Part shown: piece after piece, positions 13,611 to 26,215 of the stretch
Position numbering within the stretch: position 1 is the first letter of the stretch
Layout: every line of letters begins with the position of its first letter
From: Dermacentor variabilis
Lineage: Eukaryota; Arthropoda; Arachnida; Ixodida; Ixodidae
NCBI RefSeq assembly: GCF_050947875.1
Contig: NW_027460335.1
Coordinates: 9,687,928 to 9,751,927 of the forward strand
Direction: 5' to 3'
Length of the DNA: 64,000 bases
Translations under genes and position numbers: made by a program
Notes under the pieces: model-generated
What the model was told of the DNA's origin: nothing
Database searches by the model: none
Seen by the model: the letters and a program-made list of their open reading frames with translations, nothing else

Positions 13611-13644
13611 GCGTAACCAGGCTTTTGATGAGGATGATGATGAT
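11174..13644 (+). mobile_element. RTE-clade LINE, 5'-truncated copy 1
   Basis: An RTE-type non-LTR retrotransposon on the plus strand, cut at its 5' end inside the endonuclease (homology to the second copy begins at YEDVESALG). The 3' end is a GAT-repeat tail (GATGAGGATGATGATGAT, 13627-13644), as is usual for RTE, which ends in a short microsatellite and not poly(A). The element matches the minus-strand copy at 31151-33985 nearly base by base over long stretches. It differs in where the frame is broken and in the extent of 5' truncation. No target-site duplication was identified. Confidence 0.85.
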
Positions 13645-14984
13645 ATTCACGCACATATACAATCACGCGCACCAACGAGCATATAGGGAGTAGGACCAGT
13701 GGTGAAGTAATAGGCTTTGGAGCCAGGGGGCCGTGGGAGCAGGTGCCATGTGGGGGGGGGGGGGTGCCATATATGTCTGAAGACCACCCATCTTTCCGCC
13801 GGCTTGACTGGGCGTCAATGGTAGCGGAACGTTTCCTCTGCGCTGCGCTCATGACCCACCCTGGTTTGAATGTCGTCAGTAGGTATGCACCCAGGATTTT
13901 TTTGGGGTGCGAAGGGCAACCAAAGGTAACTTTTCTATGCAAATCAAGGGGGGGTACCTTTACTAGTGCACGTGTGAATGATGCGCTACATTAGCGACAA
14001 GGACGCGTAAACCCACAAACGAGAAACGAAATATGGTGTATCTCACAGGTACGATTGTCAGATAAACCTGACCTTTAGTTGGCAAACAAGGAACCACATC
14101 AAATGTACTTGTTCACGAAAGGAGCACAGGACGAACACTGCCAAGGACAAGTAAACAAGCGAAAGTGTAAAATAAAAATTTCTATAGCATTTTTGAATTA
14201 GCTCTGGAAGAATTATCGAGAAACATAGATTTGCGGAACAATTACTTTTCTTTTGGATCCCTCATTTACTGCCCTACCAAGTCCCACAACTTGTATTGTT
14301 ATTTGAGAAGTTACGTAGCGATGCTTGGCCGCCAGTCCCGTACAACGACGTAGAGCGCAGGACGTTGCGGTTCTAGACGTACTGCGCCCACGCGGAAGGT
14401 TGGAAAAACACCCACATATAAGCACAGCTACGAAGTGGCTGCATCAGGTGGCTCGACTGATAACTGTAGAAGCGTCATTCAAAACACACGGAATCGTTCT
14501 ACACTTCCGGCGACGTTCTCTCTACTTCCTTTTTAAATAAAAAAGATGTTGATCTATAAATATTTTCAGAAGCGACGGTTAAAGTTGTTAATTTTCGCTT
14601 TTCCTTCCTGTTTGGCTGTTGCCTTGGCTCTCTCCCTTGGTTGATCGCTTAGTTTCTGAACTCCTGGCGACTATTGTTTCCAGTTGCCAATTTTGTTCGA
14701 AAAGTGCTGCACAAATAATGAAACACCATACGATGTAACAGATGACAGTGATATTGGTTACGAGTTTAAGGGTTATTGCAGGGTTTGATGATGGACGCTA
14801 TTTAGCATTATTTATTTTCCACCTTATCTTACCTATATCGCGGGTATATCGTTCGAGGGATCTGCTAGCGTAGCGGCGAGCCGTCACTCGAGGAAATAAT
14901 GAAGCAAAAGGAAAAGCTAAACATAGTGGCGTTTTCTCCGGCCGCAACTCGTTCCATGAGCATACATATCAGCTTACTACAAGC
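13645..14984. other. No gene recognised; G homopolymer
   Basis: Between two LINE relics. The only structural feature I note is a run of 13 G at 13752-13764. Open frames of 70-122 codons overlap on both strands and show no motif. Confidence 0.4.
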
Positions 14985-17370
14985 TGAATAAGGAAGTCCT
15001 AATTGTCGGTGATATTAAAATGAACTTACATGACGTCGACAACGTAAGTGTAACAGCTTATAAAGACTGTTATGCGGGTTTAGGACTGGAATCATTAATT
15101 ATCTCTCCTACTAGGTGTTCTACTCATGGTACCAACACGCTTCTTGACCATGCTGTAACTAACATCGCGCCAACTCCAAACTCTGGTGTCATATACATAC
15201 TTGGATAACACACCATTTTCCAATATTCGTCTCCTTTCATATCGAAATACCTCAGCCCGAGCCTTGCTACTGTTCCTTCAATTTTGACCGAGATAGTTTT
15301 CTTAACACGATAACAAATACTGATTCGGCTGTAATTAACTCCCTGCATGATCCCGATCAAGCGCTTGAACATTTTTGTTCCATCATTCTAGAAGCCGTTC
15401 GCGCTAACACGACTACCGTCAGATGCACAAAACATTTTAAGCTGCAGATAACCATTGGGTAACGAAAGGTTTACTTAGTAGTATCAGAAAAAAATGAAAC
15501 CTCTACAAAACGACTGAAAATAATGCTTTTAATGTCCGCTTAGCGGAACGCTCTAAAAGTTATTTTACCATTCTGAATAACTTGCTAAAGAAGTCTAAAC
15601 AAGAGCATTGCATAAGTGAATTGGCAAAACATGAGAACAATCCGAAATAAACAATGGCAACTTCTTAATGCTTTCTTGAACTTGCCTAAGTCCGGCAACA
15701 ATACTTATAAATAAACCTCAATAAGACTCCTACTAATTCTTCTAGCATAGCAAATAGTTTTGAGTGGCTACTTCTATAACATATATAGCAGTCGTCATAT
15801 ATATGGCTACAACTTATTGACTTTATCGCTGCAATCATTCTTTCTCTTTCCTGTAACTGCAGATGAGGTAGGTTCCATGGTATTAGCCCTAAAGAACACT
15901 AGCACTGGCTTAAATATCATTTAGGTATTTCATCCAAAACTTGTTGCGCCACTTACTTCTGGTACCATTTTGTATTATAATAAATTGTATATTTAAATGT
16001 GGTATTTTCTCCACTTCGCTCAAAAGCGCTAAGATTATTTGTGTACATAAGACATGTGATAAAACGGAGGTGTTTACCTACCGTCCTATTTATATTCTCT
16101 CGTTGATTACAAAAGTTCTTGAAAAGTTATTTTTAGGTACCTACATATTTACTTTAAAAATTTAGTTTGTTGCAATATTCTCAATTTGGTTTGTGCACTG
16201 GCAATTCGACTAACTTAGCTTTAATATCCCTAACCGACTACATTCGTCACTCGATTGCTACGGGTAACTTCGTTCGTTCGGTATTTTTGGACTTCACTAA
16301 AGCTCTTGATACGATTAATCATAACATAATTTTTATTAAGCTAGAAGCCCGGGGAATTACCTGCCCAGTACTAAAACTTCTAAAAAGTTACCTGCATGAT
16401 AGAGAACAGACAGTTCTTTTAGGTGCTTATTCTAAAACTAAAGTTATTACCAAGGTGTACCACAAGCATGCATACTTGGTCCCTTACTATTCTTTATATT
16501 ATTGATTTACCCACGTGTCTTAAATCGGCCCATTGTGTACTATACGCAGAGAATACTACTATCTCGTTGCGTGACAATTCTTTAACAATCTTACTCCTTA
16601 AACTAAACAATGAGCTTGACCATATTGTTGCGTCGTGTTCTTCCAATCGCTTAATCATCAATCCTTCGAAAACTCAATTCATGATTTTACGTTCTAGCCA
16701 AAGAAGCTTACCTGGCTTGGCTGAGGTAAATCTAGATCGCCATCATATTCCCGTCTCCAACTGTGCATCATATTTGGGCATCAAATTGGATTCTAACCTA
16801 AAGTTTTCTCAACACATCGCCTTTATTAAGCAACACTGTACTTTCGGTGTTAGAGCATTAATCAAATCAAAAGCATATTTATCCGAATACACATTATTAG
16901 CATTACACTTCGCCTTCAATTACTGTCACACTAACTACGGCATTGTTTCCTGGGGAAACCCATATCTCTGTCATATCTCGTTTGTTCAGCCCTTACAAAA
17001 CCAATCAATACACGTTATCACTAACAATTTGCTTTTCACGAGGGCTATTCTATTACTTCGTGAAAATAACATCCTTGTTTTAACAAACTCCTTCATCTTT
17101 TATCTAATAATTATGTTTTATAAATTACTTAGTGAACAGCTTTTATACCAATTGATTGATTCCAGGTACCTCAAATATTAGTAATACCAGGTTTCCACGT
17201 AACACCAATTTTCTACTACCTATGGTTCATTCTAAATGACTAACTATGGGAAAATAACATCACCATTCGCTGCTATAAAACTGTGGAATGGGTTGCCCAT
17301 CATATTTGAATCTTCATCCTTTCATACCTTTAGTCACGCCCTTGAGTTTTTGTACACGTATCACTAAGTT
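14985..17370 (+). pseudogene. CR1/L2-like endonuclease-RT polyprotein, broken
   Basis: At 14990-15190 I read VGDIKMNLHDVDN then LESLIISPTRCSTHGTNTLLDHAVTNI, which matches the end of an APE endonuclease (GD.N, PTR, DH). From 16060 the RT appears: TYRPIYILSLITKVLEKL, then VFLDFTKALDTINHN (16275-16330). The PQG motif region is frameshifted near 16445. IIDLPTCLKSAHCVLYAENTTISL (16500-16565) has AEN where ADD is expected. The frame 16423-17181 continues into the thumb and C-terminal region, and WNGLP at about 17290 lies in another frame. Catalytic residues are lost. Confidence 0.7.
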
Positions 17371-17670
17371 TACGTTATTCATTAGAGTGAATTTGCCATT
17401 TGCATGTATTTACAGCTTTTTATGAACTGTAGGCTTGTATACAGACACTTTGTTTTCGTTAATTAAATTTTTCTACGTTCTATTTTCACAATTGTTTGTT
17501 TCTTTTAGTTAACTTGCTCTTCTGTAATGCGTCTCTTCATTGTTATTATTAACCGAAGGTCACGTTGCTGTCTTTGACTTGGTGGCCCTAGTCTGTATAT
17601 TGTTTCTTACCCATTCATGGTATTTAAAGACTATTAAACTGAAACGGAAACTAAGGCACTGAAACTGAAT
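14985..17670 (+). mobile_element. CR1/L2-like LINE, decayed
   Basis: A plus-strand non-LTR element whose frames are heavily interrupted. The left part carries the end of an APE endonuclease. The middle is an AT-rich linker. The right part (15940-17400) is RT and the C-terminal region. The 3' end around 17628-17670 shows an imperfect ACTGAA-type repeat (AAACTGAAACGGAAACT), the kind of short repeat tail found at CR1/L2 ends. It belongs to a different family from the L2-like fragment at 6090-7416. Confidence 0.7.
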
Positions 17671-18149
17671 CCCTTTACTTGTCCCTGGATCAGTCCAAAG
17701 AAACACGGTTGAACTAACGAAGCAACAGTGACGCGCATGACTGTTGAACAGATGGTGGCAACAGAACGCATCTCGAGTTGATCGCGCCGGCACTAAATTG
17801 ATGAAAAAACTGGCCTTCCAACTCCAGGATATGCCTATAACTACCGCCATTCAAAAGGAATGAAAAAGGCAGCAACATGTTGACCGCCGATTAGCTGTCA
17901 AGTCTAATGATTGATTTGGGAGCGCTGTAGGAATGTGTGTGAGGAGTGGTGGCGTGGGTGGGGAGGGGGGCGCATGTAGCTTCAATTCGGAAGGGGGGTG
18001 GCACGGGCCCGTCCGGGCCACCCCTGGGTACGTGCCTGGTCGTCAGTGTGTGTACAGTGTTCCATATATCAGTTTTATATCGCTTGTACTCGTTTTGTGT
18101 CAGTTTCGTGGTGTTGAGTAAAAATACTCTCACCTAGTAATAGTAATTT
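17671..18149. other. No gene recognised
   Basis: Spacer between two LINE relics. It contains a G-rich stretch near 17935-18040. Nothing recognisable is encoded. Confidence 0.4.
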
Positions 18150-19990
18150 TGTTGTTGTCCCAGGGGCATCCCAGAGGGCGGGGTATTGACCACTATTCTC
18201 TTTCGCCTAAATATTGTAGGCCTCGCTGAAATATTACCTAAGACAATTCACCTATCAATGTGCGCTGATGATATTTGTCCTTAGTCTTCTGCGGTGATTC
18301 GTCTTTGCCCATCGAAAAACGAGCGTTAATCGCGTTTACGCGCAAACCCACGGCATCATACCCTGTTTCTCTCAATGGCCAGGGTATCAACTACCAGAAG
18401 TATCATCGCTTCTTAGGTGCAATTATTGACAGGGATCTTTGATGGAGCCCCCACTCTATCTACCTGAAGCGGAAACTAATTTCGAATGTACATATTATGA
18501 GGTTCCTGTGCCGAAAAACCTGGGGCACATTGGTACAGTCCATGCTGAAGATGTACAGAGTACTGTTTCTGGGATTTTTACGGTACAGCTTACTGGTTTT
18601 GGCGAACACATGCAAAACAAACATTCGTACCATCGAAACTCTGCAAGGCCAGGATCTACAAACATGTTTTGGACTACCACGATGCGCCTCGACTCATGCA
18701 AAAATCAAGATTGCCAGAGACTACTTGGTTCCAACATATATAACGACTGACAACCTTAGAGCGCACATTACCCAGTCACCATATTACTGCTTTGCCAGCA
18801 CAAAGACCTCAAGCCATTTCTTCTAAACTTGTTGCGACACATCAAGGCTACCTTCCCTCAATCTTTACTCAGCAGCAAGACCACTGTTACCTACGATAGC
18901 CACAAGTAAGGCCTCACGGTTCCGGGTATAACGAAGAAGACCGTTCAGTATACACTGTCTCTACGTCAGTTCACACTGTAATTACCGAACGAGGCATACG
19001 AACAAAGAACGCACATTTACACTGATGTATTTGTCTCAGGCACTAGCTCCACAGGCGCTGCTATTATCCCGGCCTTAAACGTCACAATTACGTTCAAAGT
19101 GCCCCATCCTCTACGGCAGCAGAACTGGCCGCTCAACGTACTGCTGTTAATTACATCGCACAAGCGACACCTCGAAAGCGGGTCGTTTTTTGTGACTCAA
19201 AGGCTACCCTTCATTGTCTGCAGTCATCCTTACGACGCAAGATCCATGAATTGGTGTTTGAGACCACAGAGGTTCTCCATCAAGCCGACATAAACGGACA
19301 TGAAATCATCTTCCAATAGAATCCGGGGCACTGTGACATCGTCGAAAATGACCTTGCTGATGATGCCGGCTGCTCAGTCCATAAAGAAACTCTGACACTT
19401 CCTATACCCTTATGAAGGACAGACGCTGCGAGAGGTCGTTTACTTGCTCAAACCAACACTGGAACTTTCTGGGACACCCCGATTTTCTCCAACTGCCGTA
19501 TAGGCCTGCTGAATCCTACATTGAAGCTGCAGATTCCATCGAACCTCTTCTGCCGTGATGCAACTTTACTGTGCCGCCTCTATTTAGGGGTGGCTTTTAC
19601 GAAAGCCTGCTCATTCCTTATTTGAATGGCCAACACACCGATTTGTGACTCATGCAAATGTGAAGAGGCGATCGAGCACGTGTTGCATTTTTCTAATCCC
19701 TACGAGATCGAACGCGACGTTCTTCGGAGAGTGTTAAACCGATTAGATAGCAGGCCATTTTCAGAGACAGTGATTCTCGTACCATGGCCCCACCCGTCAC
19801 AGGATCACAAAGCGACGCGGGCACTGCTGCGTTTCATGAATTAGGGGCCTCAGGGACCGATTACAGGCATGAAGTTATGGACAACTGCACGTATTCGCAC
19901 TGATAGTACGTTTCCCTCCATCTTCTTTCTTTTCTTCCCTTAAACACCTTCCCCTCTCTATGGTAGCAAACCGGATGTGTGTCAGGTTGA
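18150..19990 (+). mobile_element. I-type LINE relic, relative of the 47-52 kb LINE
   Basis: A plus-strand, 5'-truncated and degraded copy. It starts inside the RT at RGIPEGGVLTTILF (about 18165) and MCADDICP (catalytic box, Y replaced by C). It then matches the intact ORF2 for more than 100 residues: KTWGTLVQSMLKMYRVLFLG and FLRYSLLVLANTCKTNIR, in the frame 18497-18826. RNase H follows (YTDVFVSGTSSTGA near 19025; GHCDIVENDLAD near 19330). The C-terminal Cys/His region is in the frame 19626-19844. The 3' UTR near 19960-19990 shares GTAGCAAACCGG with the intact element. The copy is broken in every domain. Confidence 0.78.
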
Positions 19991-22900
19991 CCTTTATCGG
20001 TGGCTCTGTTGGTGCTGAAACTTCACCCCCTCCACCTACTCCCCAGAAATTTTCAATATCCTCGCCTCCTTGAATATACCCGAGGGGAGGGAGAGGTGAC
20101 CGAAGACTTATGGGCTCCGGATGCTGCACGACCTAGCTACGCTAGTGGGTAGGACCCCCCTCGAAGCCCCGAAATAGTACTCCGACTCTTTCCATGGCTC
20201 GAATAGCTGTAAAATTAGGGTGCAAACACGGGAAGTGTGCAGTACCTTGCAACAAAAAGCGCTGAAATGTTCTTCAGCATGCATATGAAGTCCTCACGTG
20301 CAGGCCGCAAGGCAAAAGTAAATGGTTAAAGGATGTTTAGAAACCACTTCGAACATGTAAGGTCGACAATTATGCGTGCGCACTTTGCCGGCCGAAATCA
20401 GCTGATTAATGATCGTCGCCAAGCGAGCTATTGTGCCTGCAGTTCTGTCAGTGACAAAGCTTCATTTATCACTAACCGTCGTTCACAGAAGCTGCATGAT
20501 TTAGATATATGTGGTGCAGACACGTACATGTAAACGCATTTCAAACATTCAAAGGCACACATTTTATGCAAAGCTTATTTTTACGATTCATTAATACCCC
20601 ATACTAAACATCTGCTTCATAGCAGTAAATATGCAAGTGGAAAAAATCCAAGATGCAGGAGCTTCTACATCAAATTTATTTCGTTCAAGGGAATGTATGG
20701 TCAACGGCTGCTGGCAGCAGGGCAAGAATGCTGGTTCTTGGAGCATTGGTGGACCGAATTCAAAGCAAGTGGAAAGGCAAGAAGCTATTAAGAGCAAGAG
20801 GTTATCTTTATTGCATCAATCCTATCAAGATGGAAAACTTGCAAAGTTTCGCACAAACTTGCAAACCTTTCGCACATTTCAGGCTGTAACAAAAGAACAC
20901 ATTTTTGTTTATCGCTTTATACTACTCATGTAAATTTACTATAACACAGCGCTTAATAAACATACAGGCATAATTTTACATTCCTCACGTCGGCAAGCAA
21001 GATATTGCGGGGGGTAAATGCTGAAGATATCACAGCTGTCTCATAAGCCGGTGTGTGGGAGGTTTCCGCTTACTATACAAAAATGAACACTAGCACATAA
21101 ATCAGCATTATATGAAAAATACAACTCCGACAAAAAACAATAATAAAATAACAGAGGAGAGAAAAACCAGGATGCGCAGGCAAATTGCATCTGCTAGTAT
21201 TTGCTCTGTTTTGAACGAACTGTTATAGACCCGCATATTGAGAACAATCGTACAAACAACACGGTGAATTAGGCGAGTTGGTAAGTTAACATTCATGGCG
21301 TATATGTGCAGCGTGACACAGACGTGTCGTTCATTCTTCATCCCGCGTCTATGTCGCGCTGCATGTATGCGCCAAAATCGTACAATGGAAATATATCTCA
21401 TGCCTGGCGTACGCATCTCAGCGTTAAGAGGAGTGTTATTCGAGATAAAAGTAGCTTTAGTCCAAACCAGGCGAACGCACCTCGCATGTCCTGGTGCCTT
21501 TCGGAGCCGGCCGGTTTCGGTAGATACGCAGTAGCCACACTAGTCGCCGGCGCACATCTGTCCGCTCGCACGGAACCACGTAGGAAGCTTTGCTACTTGC
21601 CGCGCGGTTTGTGCAGTTTTTTGCACTGTATCCCGTCATACTGGAACACAAGTGTCGATATGATGGGTTTCGTGTAACTTCGCCAATGTTCTTAATATCG
21701 TCGAAAACCGTACCTCCACCCGCAGCCAACGAATGCAACGCACACTCGAAGGTCCACTGATTGCAATGCCGATGGCACTGACAGAAAAGACGAGTCGGCG
21801 TCACGGGCGTAAAGCTGGCTTCGCAGCGGCGCTGTTGAACATTTTGCGTTATTTTGCACCACGTGGTAGTGCTCGGCGAATAGCGACGCAAACGGCCCTG
21901 AAAAACAATTGCGCAACTCTGCTCCCTGCGGTAGCTTATACAGGAACACTGGCGTGAGCATGCACGTGGCGCTCTTCGCGACGGGTTGAAAATATAAAAG
22001 AATATGAAAAGAACAAGAGAAATAAAGAGGATTTAGAGCAACACATTAGCAGCCGTATACTACAGTGTGTTTGCTTCCAAGGCTTGAAACTTGTATCACT
22101 CAATGCTGAGCTTCTATAAAAGCAGTTGCGCAGAACTGCGGCCAAAAAACATCGAACTATATCCGAGTACGAACGAAGCCCCTGCAAGAAGTCTTTCTCA
22201 CTTCCACAGCATTGACTGCTCTGTGGGGAACGGAGTAGAGTGTTTTCAAAGTAGCCAACAGAAGGACAAATGCACGTACCCAGCTTTTCTGGACATCAGG
22301 GTTTATCTCGCGGGAGTGCCACCACGTGGTCTAATGACCCTAAACTTTTCAAACTTTCCGCGGTGACTTAGCAATGACGCCAAAGAAACAAAGATAAAAC
22401 AATCAAAAGCTATCCCCGCACACTGAACTTCAACACAAAGCTTGTCCTGCCGGCGTAATCAGTGTTCTTTATAAAAAGTGCCGCTTGTCGGCTGGACATT
22501 ACTTGTCATCATAACAACGTTTAGTCGCGACGGGACACACACAGCGGCGATTGATTCCGGGCTTTTTAGAAGCTTCCCGAAAGGCACCCACGTTTTTTTC
22601 CCCGTTCATTTTCTTTTTTTATTGCTGCAGAGTCATCGGGCTACGATAATCGTCGGAAGCACTTCGCGACAGCTTTAGCTGTGGCCCAACTGCGATGTTG
22701 CCTCATGAAATACATGTAAAACGCAGAAGCGCTTTTATGATAAGCACTGGGCCAATTCTAAATAAATCTGTTAAAAAGTGGTATGCATAAAAAATAGAAA
22801 CAAGAAACTTAAAAATTCGCAGTTCTGCACCTAGAATACATATCGTAGTCCTGCAAACTGCATCCATGAAAGCATACAAAGCGGACAAATTTGATACGTC

Positions 22901-23429
22901 GATCTTGCGTGAACTTGCTACATTGTTCACAAGAGTTTCGCAAAAGTTCTGCTCACAAATAGCTGCTGTTCTTGAGCCTGACGTACACTATATATATTTT
23001 GTCAGCTTTAGATGTACTTTAAGCGCAATTGACGGAATTGTGGTATGCGTTTTGATTGCTGAGTGACAGTTTCTTTCGTTTGCTGAATTTATACTATTTT
23101 TGCCAAGTTTTATAAAAAGGTTGACGACCTAAATAGAGAATTTGCAATCAAGAGTAACTATATTTAAAACTCTTCATTTAAATGTACCAAACTTCATCAA
23201 ATTTGGTGCTGTGGTTGCCGAGAAAAACGGTTTCTCAGTTACCATGTATTTAGATAGGAATATTTAGCTACTTCTATGTATTTCCATGCATTTGCATATT
23301 TCCCAGTATTTAGCTCAAGCTTTCTCCACTTCGGGAAGCGTCTACCAGAGGCGCCTTCGTGGACGGTTTTCGATTTTCACTTATCGGTTTGGTTAAGTTA
23401 CCCCCTTTATTTATCTAGCAATTTTTTTC
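19991..23429. other. No gene recognised
   Basis: About 3.4 kb with many short overlapping frames (up to 144 codons at 21457-21891, minus). I see no domain, splice pattern or repeat family that I can name. A plus-strand frame at 20631-20933 is 100 codons long, but its codon pattern and sequence give no support for a gene. Confidence 0.4.
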
Positions 23430-23570
23430 ACGCGTTTCTTTTTTTCCCTGCTCTTCTTTCCGTCTTCCCCTTTCTCTTGCCCTAGCGTAGGGTATCAAAT
23501 CGGAGGGTTTACCTCTGGTTAACCTCCCTGCCTTTCTCTCCTTTGCATGTCTCTTTCTCTCTCTCTTGCC
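23430..23570 (+). repeat. 3' UTR fragment of the intact I-type LINE family
   Basis: A pyrimidine-rich segment that carries TAGGGTATCAAATCGGAGG, then CTGGTTAACCTCCCTGCC and a CT-rich tail. The same blocks, in the same order, form the 3' UTR of the minus-strand LINE at 47071-47270. No coding part is present, so this is a very short 5'-truncated insertion of that family, in plus orientation. Confidence 0.6.
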
Positions 23571-25188
23571 TGGCCTACCGCAGTAGCTGCAAATTGAGAC
23601 AAGATATGCTTTGGTAATAAGATGGACGCATGAACAAGCTGGTTTGGTAGCTAGCGGCAAAAGGTATGACAGAATAGTTGTGTGAGCTGTTTCTTTGTCG
23701 CCGTCAATTAGCATGTTATGGCCGAAGCTGCTAACTATATCGAATCACGTTTACTGGTCACCGGACCATTTACATCTTTCGGTATGACATATACACTACG
23801 TGCACTTAGTTGTCAAAGCACTCCCCTGTTACGATTATTGACCTATGTGAAAGATGAACAGAGTTTAAGATTATTGCACAGTAATAAATGCAGGATTTTT
23901 TCTGTTCTCCATAATGTCTAGCATGTTGCCGTGCTGATTTTATGATATAGCTGCAATGCAGACTAGCAGGTAAAGAACGCCAATAAATGATACCCAGGCA
24001 CGCCAAGGTCTCGCGCACAAATCCTCACAATCACTTGCATTCAAGAGTTGTGCGGCTGTCGACGAGGACATCAGTAAGGAATGCTGACAGTTCGAGAAAG
24101 GTGATATTCGGCACATGACACAATTTTTTTACATCCTCATTGTGCAAAAATCGGCATCAGCCATCGAAGAATGACACCGTAGAATGCATTGAAATTATTG
24201 TAATGGAGTACGTGTCCCAACTTTCAGACCCATGCCTCATCCTGTAAGGCTAAACTACAAGCATCTCGCTTATATGTGTAGTCATGCGACCTACTGACGC
24301 AGAAAATCGCATCGGTAAGGTCCACCTGACCGCACTTAGCCTTTTGTGATATTAGACATTTTTGGAATAGCGTTTATCGCCGTGCATGCGTTAGATGTAA
24401 TGACCTTTGCGGGACGTTACGGTGCACGTACTTTCAAGGCTTTTAGTTTACCGTACGGGAACGCAAATGTAAGGAAGCCGTTATAAAACAGGGCGCCGTC
24501 TGGTGCCTCGGGCCAAACGAAGTCCATTACTAACCATCCTGTTGTTTCTATGCCGACACGTCTCGTTAGCCCTATGGGTGCCTCAATCACCGAACTCTCT
24601 CAGAAACTAGACGCGATATGTGCTCAGAACTAACGTTTGAGGTGAGGTTAGAGAACGCGAAAGCTAATTTCAATAGTTACTGGCGATCAACTTGAGTCAG
24701 AGCGTAGCCACCACGAGAACTCACGCTGAAGCGGGAGCCATGGGTGCCGCCCATGTTCGACAATGCTATTTCTTAGCGTACGTAAACGTTCGAACGATAA
24801 ACTCGCCAAATAACGTACGTCATCATAGCGCACGAAAACCGCACAAACCCAGTAACGTTCAGAGCATGCTCAGTGATGACAACGCTGTTTATTTACGTAC
24901 GTAATGCGTTTACATTTGGTTGCAAAAGGTAAACTAAATATAAGAGTGAGCATGCGCCGCCGAAAGTTTGCTTGGTCGCAGAAGCGATAAATGATGCAAT
25001 GGTGGTGCAGATTTAGCGCGTCGCTGGCATCAAGACAATGAGCTCTTCGCGGCAAGGAAGATAACGAAGGGGAACAGCTAAGTAGCTTCTCATGTATCGG
25101 AGCCAATGGTGACCGTGACGAAATCTGAGGCACAAATATTAGCACCTCAGACGCTTTTTTAAAGATTGATTTTGCTTTCAGAAAGAAA
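23571..25188. other. No gene recognised
   Basis: About 1.6 kb. Short frames only, none with a recognisable motif. The segment ends at the left target-site duplication of the SINE. Confidence 0.4.
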
Positions 25189-25204
25189 TAATACTATAAA
25201 TGCA
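25189..25204. repeat. SINE target-site duplication, left copy
   Basis: TAATACTATAAATGCA, 16 bases, repeated exactly at 25439-25454 on the other side of the SINE. A perfect pair of this length indicates LINE-mediated insertion and a fairly recent event. Confidence 0.9.
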
Positions 25205-25438
25205 TAATAATATTTGGGGTTTTACGTGCCAAAACCACTGTATGATTATGAGGCACGCCGTAGTGGAGGACTCCGGAAATTTTGACCACCTGGGGTTCTT
25301 TAACGTGCACCTAAGTGTAAGCACACCGGTGTTTTCGCATTTCGCCCCCATCGAAATGCGGCCGCCGTGGCCGGGATTCGATCCCGCGACCTCGTGCTCA
25401 GCAGCCCAACACCACAGCCACTGAGCAACCACGGCGGG
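25205..25438 (-). mobile_element. tRNA-derived SINE (Ruka-like), near full length
   Basis: On the minus strand the element starts with a tRNA-like head. It has a B box GGGATCGAATCCC (25385-25373) and an A-box-like GTTGCTCAGTGG just upstream (about 25430-25412), which would form an internal RNA polymerase III promoter. The tRNA-unrelated body ends in an AT-rich tail at 25205. I recognise the body (for example TACGTGCCAAAACC and GGCACGCCGTAGTGGA on the plus strand) as the Ruka type described in Rhipicephalus ticks; a search should confirm the name. It encodes no protein and depends on a LINE for mobility. A second, truncated copy lies at 30026-30095. Confidence 0.85.
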
Positions 25439-25454
25439 TAATACTATAAATGCA
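25439..25454. repeat. SINE target-site duplication, right copy
   Basis: Exact copy of the 16-base sequence at 25189-25204. It defines the right boundary of the SINE at 25438. Confidence 0.9.
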
Positions 25455-25559
25455 ATTTGAGTCTTTCTAGTCTTTCTTGTCTCGTAGTTTCAAATATTAA
25501 TTTAAATAAACTCTATGTCCCATTTGTCCCCGACAGTAGGTGTAGGCGGGTAAATGCTC

Positions 25560-25866
25560 GTTAGCCCACACACACAAACACACGCACGCGCGCATATGCC
25601 CACGTAGACGCAAACACGCACAGAGGGATGCATGTTCTCACGCACACAAATTAACGTGAGCCCTCGCATGCACACACGCACAAAAAGAACGCATGCACGC
25701 ATACGGAGTGCACTCACACGTAAAAGCGCGGAAGCTCGCACGCGCATGCACGCACTCATTAGCACGCGAATTTATACACGAGGAGAGAAACACGCACGCA
25801 CACGCCAATGCAAGTACTTACGCACGCACGCTCAAGGTGTGCACACTCATATGCACTCCCTCTACT
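25560..25866. repeat. CA/CG-rich alternating purine-pyrimidine tract
   Basis: About 300 bases dominated by imperfect CACACA, CACGCA and CATGCA units. Frames through it yield Thr/His/Arg-rich peptides that are compositional artefacts. The alternating purine-pyrimidine pattern is of the type that can adopt left-handed DNA. Confidence 0.65.
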
Positions 25867-26004
25867 TACCTGCTGCCTCATAAAAACATGCGCGTGCAAA
25901 CAGAATGAATGGCACTCACTCTAGTCCATGATCTGCTCAAACGTCGCACGGGTATTAAATAAACCAAATACTGTTACTAGAAATATGAAGAAAGCATCTG
26001 GGGT

Positions 26005-26215
26005 TGCGCCATGGCGCCGGGACCCAGGATCACGAAGGAAGAATGGAACCGAGCTCTACGCAGTTCGGATCATTAAGCACAGCTGTGGGCTGTTCATTGG
26101 TCCCGCGACGCGGCGGAGGGGCACGGCCTCTCTGTCCCGACGTGGGAGCAGCCCGCTGCGCGCTAATTTCGCGCACCGAGGGACCTCAGTAAAGATATTC
26201 ATCCATCCATTCATC
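26005..26215 (+). mobile_element. I-type LINE, 3'-terminal fragment
   Basis: Only the last part of ORF2 and the 3' tail remain. In one frame I read ITKEEWNRALRSSDH. After a frame change comes AVHWSRDAAEGHGLSVPTW, which matches the end of ORF2 in the 502-5888 LINE (FTKEEDWVDALQSDDH and LPVPTWVRPATP there). The fragment ends with a TAAAG-containing segment and an ATCC repeat tail at about 26198-26215. This is a typical extreme 5' truncation. Confidence 0.65.

Noticed and set aside
25632..25908. Thr/His/Arg-rich frames
   Set aside because: Compositional artefacts of the CA/CG-rich tract.
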